Under the pieces are notes generated by a model. It had not been told where the DNA came from. It worked only from the letters and a program-made list of their open reading frames with translations, and did not search any database. From Polyangiaceae bacterium (GTDB taxonomy: Bacteria > Myxococcota_A > Polyangia > Polyangiales > Polyangiaceae), in the NCBI GenBank assembly GCA_029266615.1, contig JAQSWN010000013.1:1-64000 (forward strand): a stretch of 64,000 bases of DNA, read 5' to 3'. Shown in pieces: positions 16,405 through 25,193 of the stretch (the first letter of the stretch is position 1; each line of letters opens with the position of its first letter). The translations under genes were made by a program, and so were the position numbers.

Positions 16405-19389
16405 ATGAACATGGCGGCGCGGTGGCTGGCGGCCCTGCTTTACTGCTGGGTGGCCCTCGGCTGCAGTGGCGGGGGAGACGGCAAGGGGCCGCGCGGTGGC
16501 ACCCGGCAGCTCGGCGAACGTTGCGAAACTACTGAAGAATGCGCTTCGCTGCTGTGTGTGCGCCTGGACGAGTCGGGTGGCATCTGCAGTAAGTCCTGTC
16601 AGGACGCTCAGGCATGCCCAGCTTCCGACAACTGGGACTGTTTGGGGGCCCCCGGTCAGTCGTTTTCCGTGTGTGCGTGCCTCCCACTCGGGGAAACGGA
16701 AGTGTGCGGGGACGGGCTGGACAACGAGTGCAACGGCGTCGTGGACGACTGCCAGTCGTGCGCGGGCTCACCGGTCCCGCGGGACGACCCCGCAAACTGC
16801 GGAGCTTGCGGCAACGCTTGCCGCGCGGACCAGGCATGCGACGGCAAAGAATGCGTGTGCCCCGACACGGCGCCGGAGGAGTGCGGCGGCGCATGCACGT
16901 CCGTGACCACCGACGCGCTGAACTGCGGAGAGTGCGGCACCGTTTGCGCGCTCGGCCAGACTTGCTCCCAAGGCAAATGCGAGTGTGACGACTTCGTGAA
17001 GCGCGACTTCTGTCCGGGCACGGGCTGCTTGGACTTCGAGAGCGACGCCAACAACTGTGGCAGCTGCGGCAACGTGTGCACGCTCGGGCAATCCTGCGTG
17101 AGTGGAAAGTGCGCGTGTCCCGCGGGCGGCCCTCAAGACTTCTGCTCAGAGCTCGGCTGCGTCGATCTCGCGAGCGCGGCGACTAGCTGCGGCACCTGCG
17201 GCAACGCCTGTAGCGTCGGACAGAGCTGCGTTGCGGGCAAATGTGCGTGTCCAAACGGGCAGAGCGCGTGTGACGGCAGCTGCGTCGACCTCTCTACGGA
17301 CGAGCAGAACTGCGGCGCTTGCGGTCAGATCTGTCCGCAGGGTCAGGCTTGTGCGGGCGGTGCTTGCGGCTGCAGCGCGAGCGCGCTGACGAGCTGCGGC
17401 GGCGACTGCGCCGACTTGGCGAACGACGTCGACAACTGTGGCACCTGCGGCAACGTGTGCGCGGACGGCGAGCAGTGCAGCGGCGGATGCCAATGCCAAA
17501 GCGCCGTGTACTGCGGAACCAGCTGCATGCCGGCGGGAGATCCCCAGAACTGCGGCGCCTGCGGCAACGCGTGCTCGGCCTCGCAGTACTGCAACGGCGG
17601 TCGCTGCGAATGTCAGGGCTTTGGCCTGACCAAGTGCGGCGCCGCTTGCTACGACGTCTACAACGACGCCCAGCACTGCGGCAGCTGCGCGCGGGCGTGC
17701 CGAAGCGGAGAGCAGTGCGTTTCGGGCGACTGCCAGTGCCCGTTCGGGGAGACGTACTGCGCGGCGGCGGGTAAGTGTGTCTCGCTTTCGAGCGACCCCG
17801 CCAACTGCGGAAGCTGCGGCAACGTCTGCAACCCGAGCGAGGCGTGCTCCTCCGGGGTCTGCGCGTGCCCCCAGAACGGTCAAAAATTCTGCGCCGCGGA
17901 GGGCAAGTGCGTCGACACTTTGAGCAGCACCGCCAACTGCGGGAGCTGTGGGACCAAGTGCCAGGCCACGGAGGTGTGCAGCCTGGGCAGCTGTGACTGC
18001 ACCGGCTCGACGCAGACCTACTGCGCCGCCGCGAACGCATGCGTGGATGTCTGGACCAGCAACCAGCACTGCGGAGCGTGCAACGTGGCTTGCCCGGCCG
18101 GCACCCAGTGCAGTTTCGGAACCTGCTACTGCGCAAACGGCAACGAGTCGCTCTGCGGTTCGAGCTGCGTCGACCTGCAGACCAGCACCGCGAGCTGCGG
18201 CAGCTGCGGCAACTCGTGCGAGAGTGGAGAGGTTTGCACGAGCGGTCGGTGCCGTTGTCCGAATCCCACCGTTGGCGCCGCGGTGAGGCTCACCGAAAAC
18301 GAGCTGACGGATACGGCGATGGTCGCGGCTTGGGACGGGACCCACGTCGGCGTCGCGTACTTCCGTCAGGTCGCAACCACGAGCAGCTACTACAATCTGC
18401 GTTTTGCGCTGCTGAACCCCGACGGGACGCTCTTCAAGGACGTGGCCGTGACCAGCTACGCGGACGGTGAGCTACGCGCGGCTGCCACCAGCTTCAGCAG
18501 CGAAACCTCGTGGGTGAACAACAAGCCGAGCCTGGTCTGGAACGGCCGTGAGTACGCGGTCATTTGGAACGACCTGGACGCGACTCAAGCCATTCGGAAC
18601 AACGTCAAGCTGGTGCGCATCTCCGCCGCGGGCGAACCGAGCGCTCCGGTCACGGTGGTTTCCGGGCAGGAGCTAGGGAGTGTGAGCGGACCCTCCGTCG
18701 CGTGGTCGGAGCCGTATGGCGGCTACATCGTGAGTGGGCACTCGGAGCAAAGCGTTTTCTACCGGCGCGTGGGCGCCCAAGGAACGGCCCTCCAGCCTCG
18801 AAACAGCTATCCGTCGACGACGGGGTGCCGCGCGACGTCCACGGCGGTCTCGCCGCTGGGTTTCGCGGCGGTGAGCTGCAACACTTTCTCCGGCGTCGTC
18901 GGCTTCTTCAACGCTGACGGCTCGCGCACACGTGAGCCCGTGACGCTCGGGTTGGCGTTCATCGTCGGTGACACCGAGACGCTCTGGGACGGCACTACGT
19001 TCGACACGGCCATGATGTGGAGCGATGGCAACATCAACCTCTACCGAGATGGCCGCTCGGCGTCCGTGCCATGGGTCCAGCTGCTGCCGCACGACTCCAG
19101 CGCCAAGCGCTCGTCGTTTGCGACTACTTGGCTCGGCGGCGCCCTGGCACTGGGAATCGTCGACGACAAAACGTTTCAGCTGCGCCGTTACCGCCTTTCC
19201 ACGGACGTGAATGCCGAGGCGACGAGCCTCCATGATCCAGTCACCGTGGTCTCCACGCCGAACGTCATCAACACCGCGGAGCTGGTCGCGGCCGGCTCGA
19301 GCAAGCTGCTCGCGATCTGGCAGGACGATCGCTGGAGCACCCGAGGGGATCTATTCGCCGCTCCTATCGACCTAAAGGCGTGCCCATGA
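16405..19389 (+). CDS. Cys-rich repeat lipoprotein with C-terminal beta-propeller
   Basis: About 994 residues from ATG 16405 (ATG 16411 has better AGCAGG spacing). Lipobox VALGC. A 'CGDGLDNECNGVVDDC' calcium-loop-like module precedes twelve tandem ~40-residue modules of the form NCGxCGNxCxxGxxCxxGxCxC, which resemble Stig1-type cysteine modules. After about residue 630 the Cys stop and a beta-rich part follows (MVAAWDGTHVGVAY, PSLVWNGREYAVIW, ALGIVDDKTFQLRRY, LLAIWQDDRW), consistent with a propeller. It is probably a surface adhesin or carbohydrate/protein-binding protein. Coupled to the next gene by an ATGA overlap. Confidence 0.8.
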   Translation: MNMAARWLAALLYCWVALGCSGGGDGKGPRGGTRQLGERCETTEECASLLCVRLDESGGICSKSCQDAQACPASDNWDCLGAPGQSFSVCACLPLGETEVCGDGLDNECNGVVDDCQSCAGSPVPRDDPANCGACGNACRADQACDGKECVCPDTAPEECGGACTSVTTDALNCGECGTVCALGQTCSQGKCECDDFVKRDFCPGTGCLDFESDANNCGSCGNVCTLGQSCVSGKCACPAGGPQDFCSELGCVDLASAATSCGTCGNACSVGQSCVAGKCACPNGQSACDGSCVDLSTDEQNCGACGQICPQGQACAGGACGCSASALTSCGGDCADLANDVDNCGTCGNVCADGEQCSGGCQCQSAVYCGTSCMPAGDPQNCGACGNACSASQYCNGGRCECQGFGLTKCGAACYDVYNDAQHCGSCARACRSGEQCVSGDCQCPFGETYCAAAGKCVSLSSDPANCGSCGNVCNPSEACSSGVCACPQNGQKFCAAEGKCVDTLSSTANCGSCGTKCQATEVCSLGSCDCTGSTQTYCAAANACVDVWTSNQHCGACNVACPAGTQCSFGTCYCANGNESLCGSSCVDLQTSTASCGSCGNSCESGEVCTSGRCRCPNPTVGAAVRLTENELTDTAMVAAWDGTHVGVAYFRQVATTSSYYNLRFALLNPDGTLFKDVAVTSYADGELRAAATSFSSETSWVNNKPSLVWNGREYAVIWNDLDATQAIRNNVKLVRISAAGEPSAPVTVVSGQELGSVSGPSVAWSEPYGGYIVSGHSEQSVFYRRVGAQGTALQPRNSYPSTTGCRATSTAVSPLGFAAVSCNTFSGVVGFFNADGSRTREPVTLGLAFIVGDTETLWDGTTFDTAMMWSDGNINLYRDGRSASVPWVQLLPHDSSAKRSSFATTWLGGALALGIVDDKTFQLRRYRLSTDVNAEATSLHDPVTVVSTPNVINTAELVAAGSSKLLAIWQDDRWSTRGDLFAAPIDLKACP

Positions 19390-20264
19390 GCATCGAAGTT
19401 CGTTCACGTTGGGCCCTCAACTGGGCGTTGCTCGGCGCGGGGCTGGCGCTCGCCGCTTGCAGCAGCGACGGCGAGTCGAGCTCCGAGCCGGCCGGCCCGA
19501 GCATGGGCATCGTGGAGGTGGATCCGAACCGCATCCCCCTCGGCGAGGCCGGGCGCCCCGCTCAGTCGGGAGGAAGCAGCGGTCAGGGCGGCTCGGTCAA
19601 CACGGGCGGAAGCTCCGGCAGCGGTAGCGGCGGCAGCGGCTCGAACAAGCCGCTCGAGCGCATCGGCAAGCCCTGCGAGACGACTGCGGACTGCGCCCAA
19701 GGCCTGACTTGCCGTGAAGACTCCGACTACATCGCGCACCAGCAGTGCACGGTTAGCTGTGCCGACAGCGAGACGTGCGAGGGCGTGGAAGCGGGGTCCT
19801 TCTGTATCGGTGCGAACGTGTGCGTGCACCGTTGCGAGACCAACGCGGATTGCGGACCGAAAACGCGCTGCGGCACGGCTGGGTGGTGCGAGCGAACGGG
19901 CCCCGGCTCGGGGGTTCCGTATTGCGGCGGCGTGGCGACCCCGTGCTCGTTGGCGACGGACACGAGCTGCCTATTGTCGTCCGGCTGTCGCGACGACAGC
20001 GAGTGCACCGGCTTCGCGGAGAGCTGCTACTCGCAGTTCGACAGCTTTTCGTGCAACGACCTGGACGGCTGTTTTTGGAGCTCGAGCTCCAATCAATGCA
20101 GCGGCTCGGCCTATTCGTGCTCCACGTTCAAGCTGCGGACCTCGTGCGAGTTTCAACCCGGTTGCCGGTGGAGCGCGCAGTGCAACGGCACCGCCCGCAG
20201 CTGCGACGACACGCTGGCAGCGCTCTGCAGCAATCAACCCGGCTGCCAATTGGTGACAGACTGA
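19386..20264 (+). CDS. Cys-rich lipoprotein, second of operon
   Basis: 292 residues from ATG 19386, which overlaps the previous stop as ATGA. Signal ends LALAAC (lipobox). A Gly/Ser linker (residues ~55-95) is followed by modules such as CETTADCAQGLTC, CETNADCGPKTRC and CSSNQCSGSAYSC with about 34 cysteines. These 'C-x-T-x-A-D-C' modules are widespread in myxobacterial surface proteins. Translational coupling suggests it works with the upstream repeat lipoprotein on the cell surface. The downstream decayed frame starts within its stop codon (TGATG). Confidence 0.75.
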   Translation: MSIEVRSRWALNWALLGAGLALAACSSDGESSSEPAGPSMGIVEVDPNRIPLGEAGRPAQSGGSSGQGGSVNTGGSSGSGSGGSGSNKPLERIGKPCETTADCAQGLTCREDSDYIAHQQCTVSCADSETCEGVEAGSFCIGANVCVHRCETNADCGPKTRCGTAGWCERTGPGSGVPYCGGVATPCSLATDTSCLLSSGCRDDSECTGFAESCYSQFDSFSCNDLDGCFWSSSSNQCSGSAYSCSTFKLRTSCEFQPGCRWSAQCNGTARSCDDTLAALCSNQPGCQLVTD

Positions 20265-20529
20265 TGGGAGCGGGAAGCAGGATGCACGGGGCGCGCCCCT
20301 CGCGGCGACCAAGCATCGGCGAAAGTTTCCTCGTTTGCGCGCTACTCGCCGCGTGCTCGGACGACGCGGTGACCCCCCGCCGCGGGACCCAAGGGACCGC
20401 CCGGACACGATGGTCGGGGGCAACTTAGCCGTGCTGCTCGCCGAGAGGTCCACCTGGTTCGGACCCACCCGGCTCAAGCTGCAGCGCTTCGTGCTGCCCG
20501 CTTCGGCGACGTCGACGGTGTGTCCGTGA
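20264..20529 (+). pseudogene. Frameshifted lipoprotein, third member of operon
   Basis: ATG 20264 overlaps the previous stop (TGATG). It encodes a lipoprotein signal (ESFLVCALLAACSDD). At the six-C run near 20373-20378 the natural reading passes to another frame (PPRDPRDRPDTMVGGNLAV, then LLAERSTWFGPTRLKLQRF), ending at 20529. A further shift near 20505 would restore FGDVDGVSVSCSFKRG to 20624; that is less certain. The lesion is at a homopolymer, so phase variation, decay or sequence error are all possible. Confidence 0.6.
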
Positions 20530-20936
20530 GCTGCAGCTTCAAGCGCGGGAGTGAACCAGTAAGACCGCGGCTCGTAGTTACCGCGGCGCGATTGCCATAC
20601 GGATGCAGGCGGCGCCGCTGTTGACAGATCACGCGCGCGAGAGCATCCTCAACCGCAAGTAGGGTAGGTACAGGGATACACATTTTTGCGTGAGGGGCTC
20701 TCGAGCGTCGCTGCCGGCCTGGCGAAATCTGCCGCCGGATGTGGGACGCACGGAAATGAGCGGCAGGGCTCGATGCGTTGGCGGCGTTTTATCGCCGTTT
20801 GCACCGACCCTTGGTCACGGCAGAGCTCCTGTTCTGCACCCGGCCCCAAATTGCTCGCGCGGGAGCGTGAGTCTTTACGAATAGGAACATCGAAATTGAA
20901 TAGAAACGACAACTCTTTGGGAGCGGAGCTCCAAGC
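20530..20936. other. Intergenic stretch upstream of tatD
   Basis: About 400 bp. The first 95 bp may be the decayed tail of the preceding lipoprotein. The rest has no convincing gene. The last 70 bp are clearly AT-richer (GAATAGGAACATCGAAATTG region, 20878-20910) and probably hold the tatD promoter. Confidence 0.35.
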
Positions 20937-21743
20937 TTGAATCGACCGCTCGTAGACATCGGCGTCAATCTCACCAGCAAGCAATTTAGCGCCGACTTGC
21001 CGCAGGTCATCGCGCGGGCGCTCGCCGCCGACGTGCGCTTCATGATCGTGACGGGGCTCACGGCCCCGCTGAGCCGGGCCGCAGTGGCGCTCGCGAGGTC
21101 ACGACCGGAGGCGCTGTGCTGCACGGCGGGCGTTCACCCCCACAACGCCAGCAGCTTGGATCCGCTCGCCTTGGCCGAGCTGCGCCAAGTTGCCCGCGCG
21201 CCGGAGGTCGTGGCGGTCGGAGAATGCGGTCTCGATTACGATCGAGAATTTTCCCCTCGCGACCAGCAACGCCAAGCCTTCGAATGCCAGTTGGAGCTCG
21301 CCGCCGAGCTCGGCAAGCCCGTCTTCCTACACGAACGTAGCGCGCACGAAGACTTCCTCTCCATTCTCAAGAACGCGCGGGCGCGGCTCGTGGGCGGTGT
21401 CGTGCACTGCTTCACCGGGGACGAACGGGCGCTCACGGCTTACTTGGAGCTCGGGCTGTGCATCGGCATGACCGGGTTCATTTGCGACGAGCGGCGCGGC
21501 ACGCACTTGCAGGCGCTGGTGCGTCGCGTCCCGCCCGAACAGCTGATGATCGAGACGGACGCGCCGTTCTTGCTCCCGCGTGACTTGCGGCTTCGGGAGC
21601 GCCGAAACGAGCCGTGCCATTTGCCCCACGTCGCCAAGAGCGTCGCACGGTTTGCGGATCGGGACGAAGCGGACGTGCGGCGCGACACCACCGCCACCGC
21701 CTTCCGGTTGTTCGGTTTGGAGGCGCGCTTTGGCTCGCGTTGA
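20937..21743 (+). CDS. tatD: TatD family 3'-5' DNase / metal-dependent hydrolase
   Basis: The 268-residue product is close to E. coli TatD throughout: VDIGVNLTSKQF at the start, TAGVHPHNAS, VGECGLDYDREFSP (metal-binding Glu), VFLHERSAHEDF, VVHCFTGDE, CIGMTGFICDERRG, MIETDAPFLLPRDL and RRNEPCHLPHV. It is a TIM-barrel enzyme with a two-metal site that trims DNA 3' ends. The usual first HxH motif is absent, as in genuine TatD. The start is TTG 20937, with GCGGAG about 8 bp upstream. It stands alone with no tatABC genes. Confidence 0.9.
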   Translation: MNRPLVDIGVNLTSKQFSADLPQVIARALAADVRFMIVTGLTAPLSRAAVALARSRPEALCCTAGVHPHNASSLDPLALAELRQVARAPEVVAVGECGLDYDREFSPRDQQRQAFECQLELAAELGKPVFLHERSAHEDFLSILKNARARLVGGVVHCFTGDERALTAYLELGLCIGMTGFICDERRGTHLQALVRRVPPEQLMIETDAPFLLPRDLRLRERRNEPCHLPHVAKSVARFADRDEADVRRDTTATAFRLFGLEARFGSR

Positions 21744-22013
21744 TGCCGCGTGCGGCGGCTACCCCGTTCGGCCCTCTGCGCCGGCAGGCGACCACGCGTT
21801 GGTCAGGCTCGAGCACGCCCTGCTAGGAGTCCAGCGCGGGCGCGGGCGTGACGCGGGTGGGCAGCTGCCTTCGTTCTTCCTCCGCTCGCCGCACCGTGTG
21901 GACGTGCGGCTGGCCGCGTCGTTGGTCTTCGCTGGCGCGTGGGGAAGCGAGAGCACGGCCTGCGAAGCCGCCGTGACTTCGAAGTGTCGCTAGAAAGCGG
22001 ATTGAGGCGACGC

Positions 22014-22625
22014 TCAGGTGGCCACACCGCGCGTGAGGAAGCCGGCGAGCTTGGGGACACCAGGTACGTAGTACTCGTCCGCCGCCTCGAGGTTAAAGCC
22101 TGCGGCGGTTAGCAACTTTCGCGTATCACGGTTGAGGTTGCAGCCCCCGAACAACAGCTTTTGCAGCCGATTGAGGCGATGCTGCCACTGCTGAACTCCA
22201 CGGTCTGGCGCGAGGCCGTGCTCCGCGAACAGCAGCTCGCCACCAGGCTTCAATACGCGACGCATCTGGCGGAGCGCCGCCGCGGGATCCGGAATGGAGC
22301 AAAGCGTGAACGTTGAAACCACGCAGTCGAAGCTGTGCTCCGGTGCGTCGATGTCTTCGCCAGCGAGCCGCACGTACTCCACCGGGAAGCCTGCATGCGC
22401 GATACGCCGACGCGAGAGCTTCATGCTTTCGCCAGACGGGTCCACGGCTACGACGCGCTCCACCGCCTTCGGGTACCAAGGCAGGTTGCGCCCCGTCCCA
22501 AAGCCGACCTCCAGCACCCTGCCGCGCGCGCGGCTCAGACACACGCGTCGCTCTTCGTCCAGAGCGGGGAAGGCCATGGCCGCATCCAGCAGTCGGGGAA
22601 GAACCCACCGTTCGTAAAGTCCCAT
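22014..22625 (-). CDS. Class I SAM-dependent methyltransferase
   Basis: 203 residues from ATG 22625 (MGLYERWVLPRLLDAAM, the typical opening of METTL7/UbiE-like enzymes). Motif I is VLEVGFGTGRNLPWY, the acidic residue after strand 2 is VAVDPSG, motif II VVSTFTLCSIPD and motif III LKPGGELLFAEHG. The C-terminal part has several Cys/Asn (FGGCNLNRDT). Substrate unknown. A longer start at 22661 (MTPTLQSN) is possible. The gene is convergent with tatD. Confidence 0.8.
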   Translation of the reverse strand: MGLYERWVLPRLLDAAMAFPALDEERRVCLSRARGRVLEVGFGTGRNLPWYPKAVERVVAVDPSGESMKLSRRRIAHAGFPVEYVRLAGEDIDAPEHSFDCVVSTFTLCSIPDPAAALRQMRRVLKPGGELLFAEHGLAPDRGVQQWQHRLNRLQKLLFGGCNLNRDTRKLLTAAGFNLEAADEYYVPGVPKLAGFLTRGVAT

Positions 22626-22774
22626 GGCGATCGCGAGATTAGACTGTAAAGTGGGAGTCAATCCAAGCCGTCAGGGCTCTGATGCCGGGCAGATCGCCTC
22701 GGCCAGAAACGGACTGCCGCGCTAGCTTGCCTCGAGCGGAGCCCTTATTCGCGCGCGGCTTGCAGGTATGAATC

Positions 22775-25120
22775 GTGCTCTGCGCGTGGCTCATGCGATC
22801 ACGCGGATGGAATGGACTTGCGTGCAGCTGGCTACTACTCGCCGGCTGCGGCACCGAAGTGACCGGCGAAGAGGAGTCACTCGGCACCGTGCAGCAGGCG
22901 TTGTGCGCGCAGCAACTGCTGCCTCGCGTTGCCGCCTTCGCTTCGACGGTGGAAAACGTGAGGTACCCGGCTAGCGCCGCCATCGACGGAAGTCTATCCA
23001 CGCGCTGGTCGAGCGTGTACGCGGACCCGCAGTGGCTGGTCGTAGATTTGGGCGAGGTGCGCCACATCAGCCGCGTCGTCCTGCGTTGGGAGAAAGCGGC
23101 CAGCCGGCACTACCGGCTCGAGGTGTCGGACAGCCCGGACGGCCCTTGGACGTGGATTCACGAGGACGGCCGCGGTAGCGGCGGCAACGTCGCCGTCAAC
23201 GGCCTGGAGGCGACGGGCCGGTACCTGCGCGTGTACTCGCTCAGCCGCACGTCGGGGTTTGGGGTTTCGCTCTTCGAGGTCGAAGCCTACGGCGACACGG
23301 ATCCGACGTGCTTGGGGGGGGCACCCGAGCCGCCGCTTCCGTGCGCGTCCGAGAAGCTCGTCAATCTGTCGGCCACGGCTTCGTCGTCAGAGGGCCGCAA
23401 CTACCCCGCGGGCGAGGCGGTCGACGGCATCATTCAAAGCGGCTGCGGCGTAGAAAATAGATGGGCCAGCGCGTACAGCGACCCGCAGTGGCTGCAAGTG
23501 CGTTTGCAAGGCCTGACTCACATCGACCGCGTCGTGTTGCACTGGGAATGCGCGGCCAGCGCCAACTACGAAATTCAAGTCGCCAGCAACGCCGAGGGGC
23601 CTTGGGCGACCGTGTACAGCGATACCGCGGCCAATGGCGGTAGAGACGACATCACGGGGCTCAACGCAACGGGCCACTTCGTCCGCGTGCTGTCCCGCGC
23701 ACGACGCACGGCGTTCGGAAACTCCTTGTACGAGGTGGAGGTTTTTGGCGACACGAGCTGGAACTGCGGCGCACAGTCGTGTGTCAATCCGGACGCCGCC
23801 AACTCGACGACCCTGAGCTTGCATGAGCCGGGGATCGGTGCTCGCTACGGCACGACCACGACTCCGCGCGGCGCCGTGCGGATTGCCCAAAACCCAGTCT
23901 CCAAGAAAGTTTACGTCCTGCTCGGCGACGGCAGCTTGCGCGAGCTGAGCCTTACGACCTTGACCACGGCGCCCGCGGTGGCGGGCAACGCGATCCTGAG
24001 CGAGCTTCCGACGGGAACGTTTTTGACGAGCGTGCAGGGGTTCGCCTTCGGCCCCGAGGGAAACGTCTACCTCGTCGCCAACGAAGATCACGGCGCGACC
24101 AACGTCGGGTTGGTCGTCAAAGGAACCGCCAACGCGACCGCCACCTCCTGGACGTGGTCGATTCTGGCGCGTAGCGCCGAGTATCCGGACAGCGGTTCGT
24201 CCTTCGACCACCATTGGAACGGCGTCGTCGTGAGCCCGGACGGGAAAGACGTGTACGTGGCCAGCGGGTCTCGCACGGACCACGGCGAAGTACAGGACGC
24301 TGGCGGCGCATACCCGAACCTAAGAGAAATCCCGCTAACCTCGCGTATCTTTCGGCTGCCCAGCTCGGGCGCCGGCATTTCGCTACCGAACGACGACGCA
24401 GGCCTCGCCAGCTACGATTTCGCGCGCGGAATCCGCAACACGTTCGACTTCGCCTTCGCCCCCGACGGCAAGCTGCTGGGCGTGGATAACGGACCCGACG
24501 CGGACTACAGCGAGGAGCTGAATTGGCTTCGCCTCGGCCGTCACTACGGCTTTCCGTGGCGCCTCGGCGCGGAGGACAACGCGATGCAATTCGCGAGCTA
24601 CGACCCCGCGCTGGACCAACGCTTGCGCCCTGGCTACGCGGGCACGGAGTTTTACTACAACGATCCAGCGTTCCCGCCGAAGCCGCCGCAGCTCGTCGAT
24701 CCCATCGCCAACCGCGGTCCTGACGGCGACCTTTTCCGCAATCCGCAGACCGGCGCGATCGAAGACGCGAGCGCGCTCGGGCGAACGCTCGGCACTTTCA
24801 CGGGCCACCGCTCGCCGCTCGGCTTGAGCTTCGACGTGGAAGGCCGGCTCTGCGGCTCGCTCAAACGCTCCGGGCTGATGCTCAGCTTCGGTGCGGCCGT
24901 GCCGGCCACACCGGCGAACGGCATGCTTCCGGACCAGGGCCGCGATTTGCTCGCGCTCGAAGTTTTGCCCGCCGGAGAAAGCTTCCAAATTCGAACGCGC
25001 AAGCTCGTGAGCGGCTTCGCTAGGCCCGTCGACAGCGTGCTCATCGGCAACAAGCTGTACGTCCTCGAATACGGCGGAACGAGCCGCGTCTACGAAATCT
25101 CTTTACCGATGCCCGGCTGA
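22775..25120 (+). CDS. Lipoprotein with two discoidin domains and a six-blade propeller
   Basis: 781 residues from GTG 22775, or 775 from ATG 22793. Lipobox LLLAGC. Residues ~45-175 and ~190-325 are two F5/8-type C (discoidin) modules (STRWSSVYADPQWLVVDLG; NRWASAYSDPQWLQVRLQG), each ending FEVEAYGDT/YEVEVFGDT. They usually bind sugars. The remainder resembles PQQ-type glucose/sorbosone dehydrogenase propellers (NVYLVANEDHG, GKDVYVASGSRTDHG, DFAFAPDGKLLGVDNGPD, GRHYGFPWRLG). It is likely a surface carbohydrate-active or binding protein. Confidence 0.8.
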   Translation: MLCAWLMRSRGWNGLACSWLLLAGCGTEVTGEEESLGTVQQALCAQQLLPRVAAFASTVENVRYPASAAIDGSLSTRWSSVYADPQWLVVDLGEVRHISRVVLRWEKAASRHYRLEVSDSPDGPWTWIHEDGRGSGGNVAVNGLEATGRYLRVYSLSRTSGFGVSLFEVEAYGDTDPTCLGGAPEPPLPCASEKLVNLSATASSSEGRNYPAGEAVDGIIQSGCGVENRWASAYSDPQWLQVRLQGLTHIDRVVLHWECAASANYEIQVASNAEGPWATVYSDTAANGGRDDITGLNATGHFVRVLSRARRTAFGNSLYEVEVFGDTSWNCGAQSCVNPDAANSTTLSLHEPGIGARYGTTTTPRGAVRIAQNPVSKKVYVLLGDGSLRELSLTTLTTAPAVAGNAILSELPTGTFLTSVQGFAFGPEGNVYLVANEDHGATNVGLVVKGTANATATSWTWSILARSAEYPDSGSSFDHHWNGVVVSPDGKDVYVASGSRTDHGEVQDAGGAYPNLREIPLTSRIFRLPSSGAGISLPNDDAGLASYDFARGIRNTFDFAFAPDGKLLGVDNGPDADYSEELNWLRLGRHYGFPWRLGAEDNAMQFASYDPALDQRLRPGYAGTEFYYNDPAFPPKPPQLVDPIANRGPDGDLFRNPQTGAIEDASALGRTLGTFTGHRSPLGLSFDVEGRLCGSLKRSGLMLSFGAAVPATPANGMLPDQGRDLLALEVLPAGESFQIRTRKLVSGFARPVDSVLIGNKLYVLEYGGTSRVYEISLPMPG

Positions 25121-25142
25121 CGTCCGCGTGAGGCATCGCAGC

Positions 25143-25178
25143 GCGTCGGCAGCGCGCGCCATACCGCGCTGCCGACGC
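25143..25178. terminator. Bidirectional terminator hairpin
   Basis: Perfect 14-bp arms GCGTCGGCAGCGCG (25143-25156) and CGCGCTGCCGACGC (25165-25178) with an 8-nt loop lie between two convergent stop codons (25120 and 25194). The position suits termination of both transcripts. Confidence 0.8.
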
Positions 25179-25193
25179 TACGACACACCCTCT

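Noticed and set aside
16411-18280. Cys-repeat region as an enzyme
   Set aside because: The regular Cys spacing and lipobox show a repeat-built surface protein; no catalytic motif is present.
21730-21993. 87-codon plus-strand frame after tatD
   Set aside because: TTG start inside tatD, no RBS and no family resemblance; high GC content gives many such frames.
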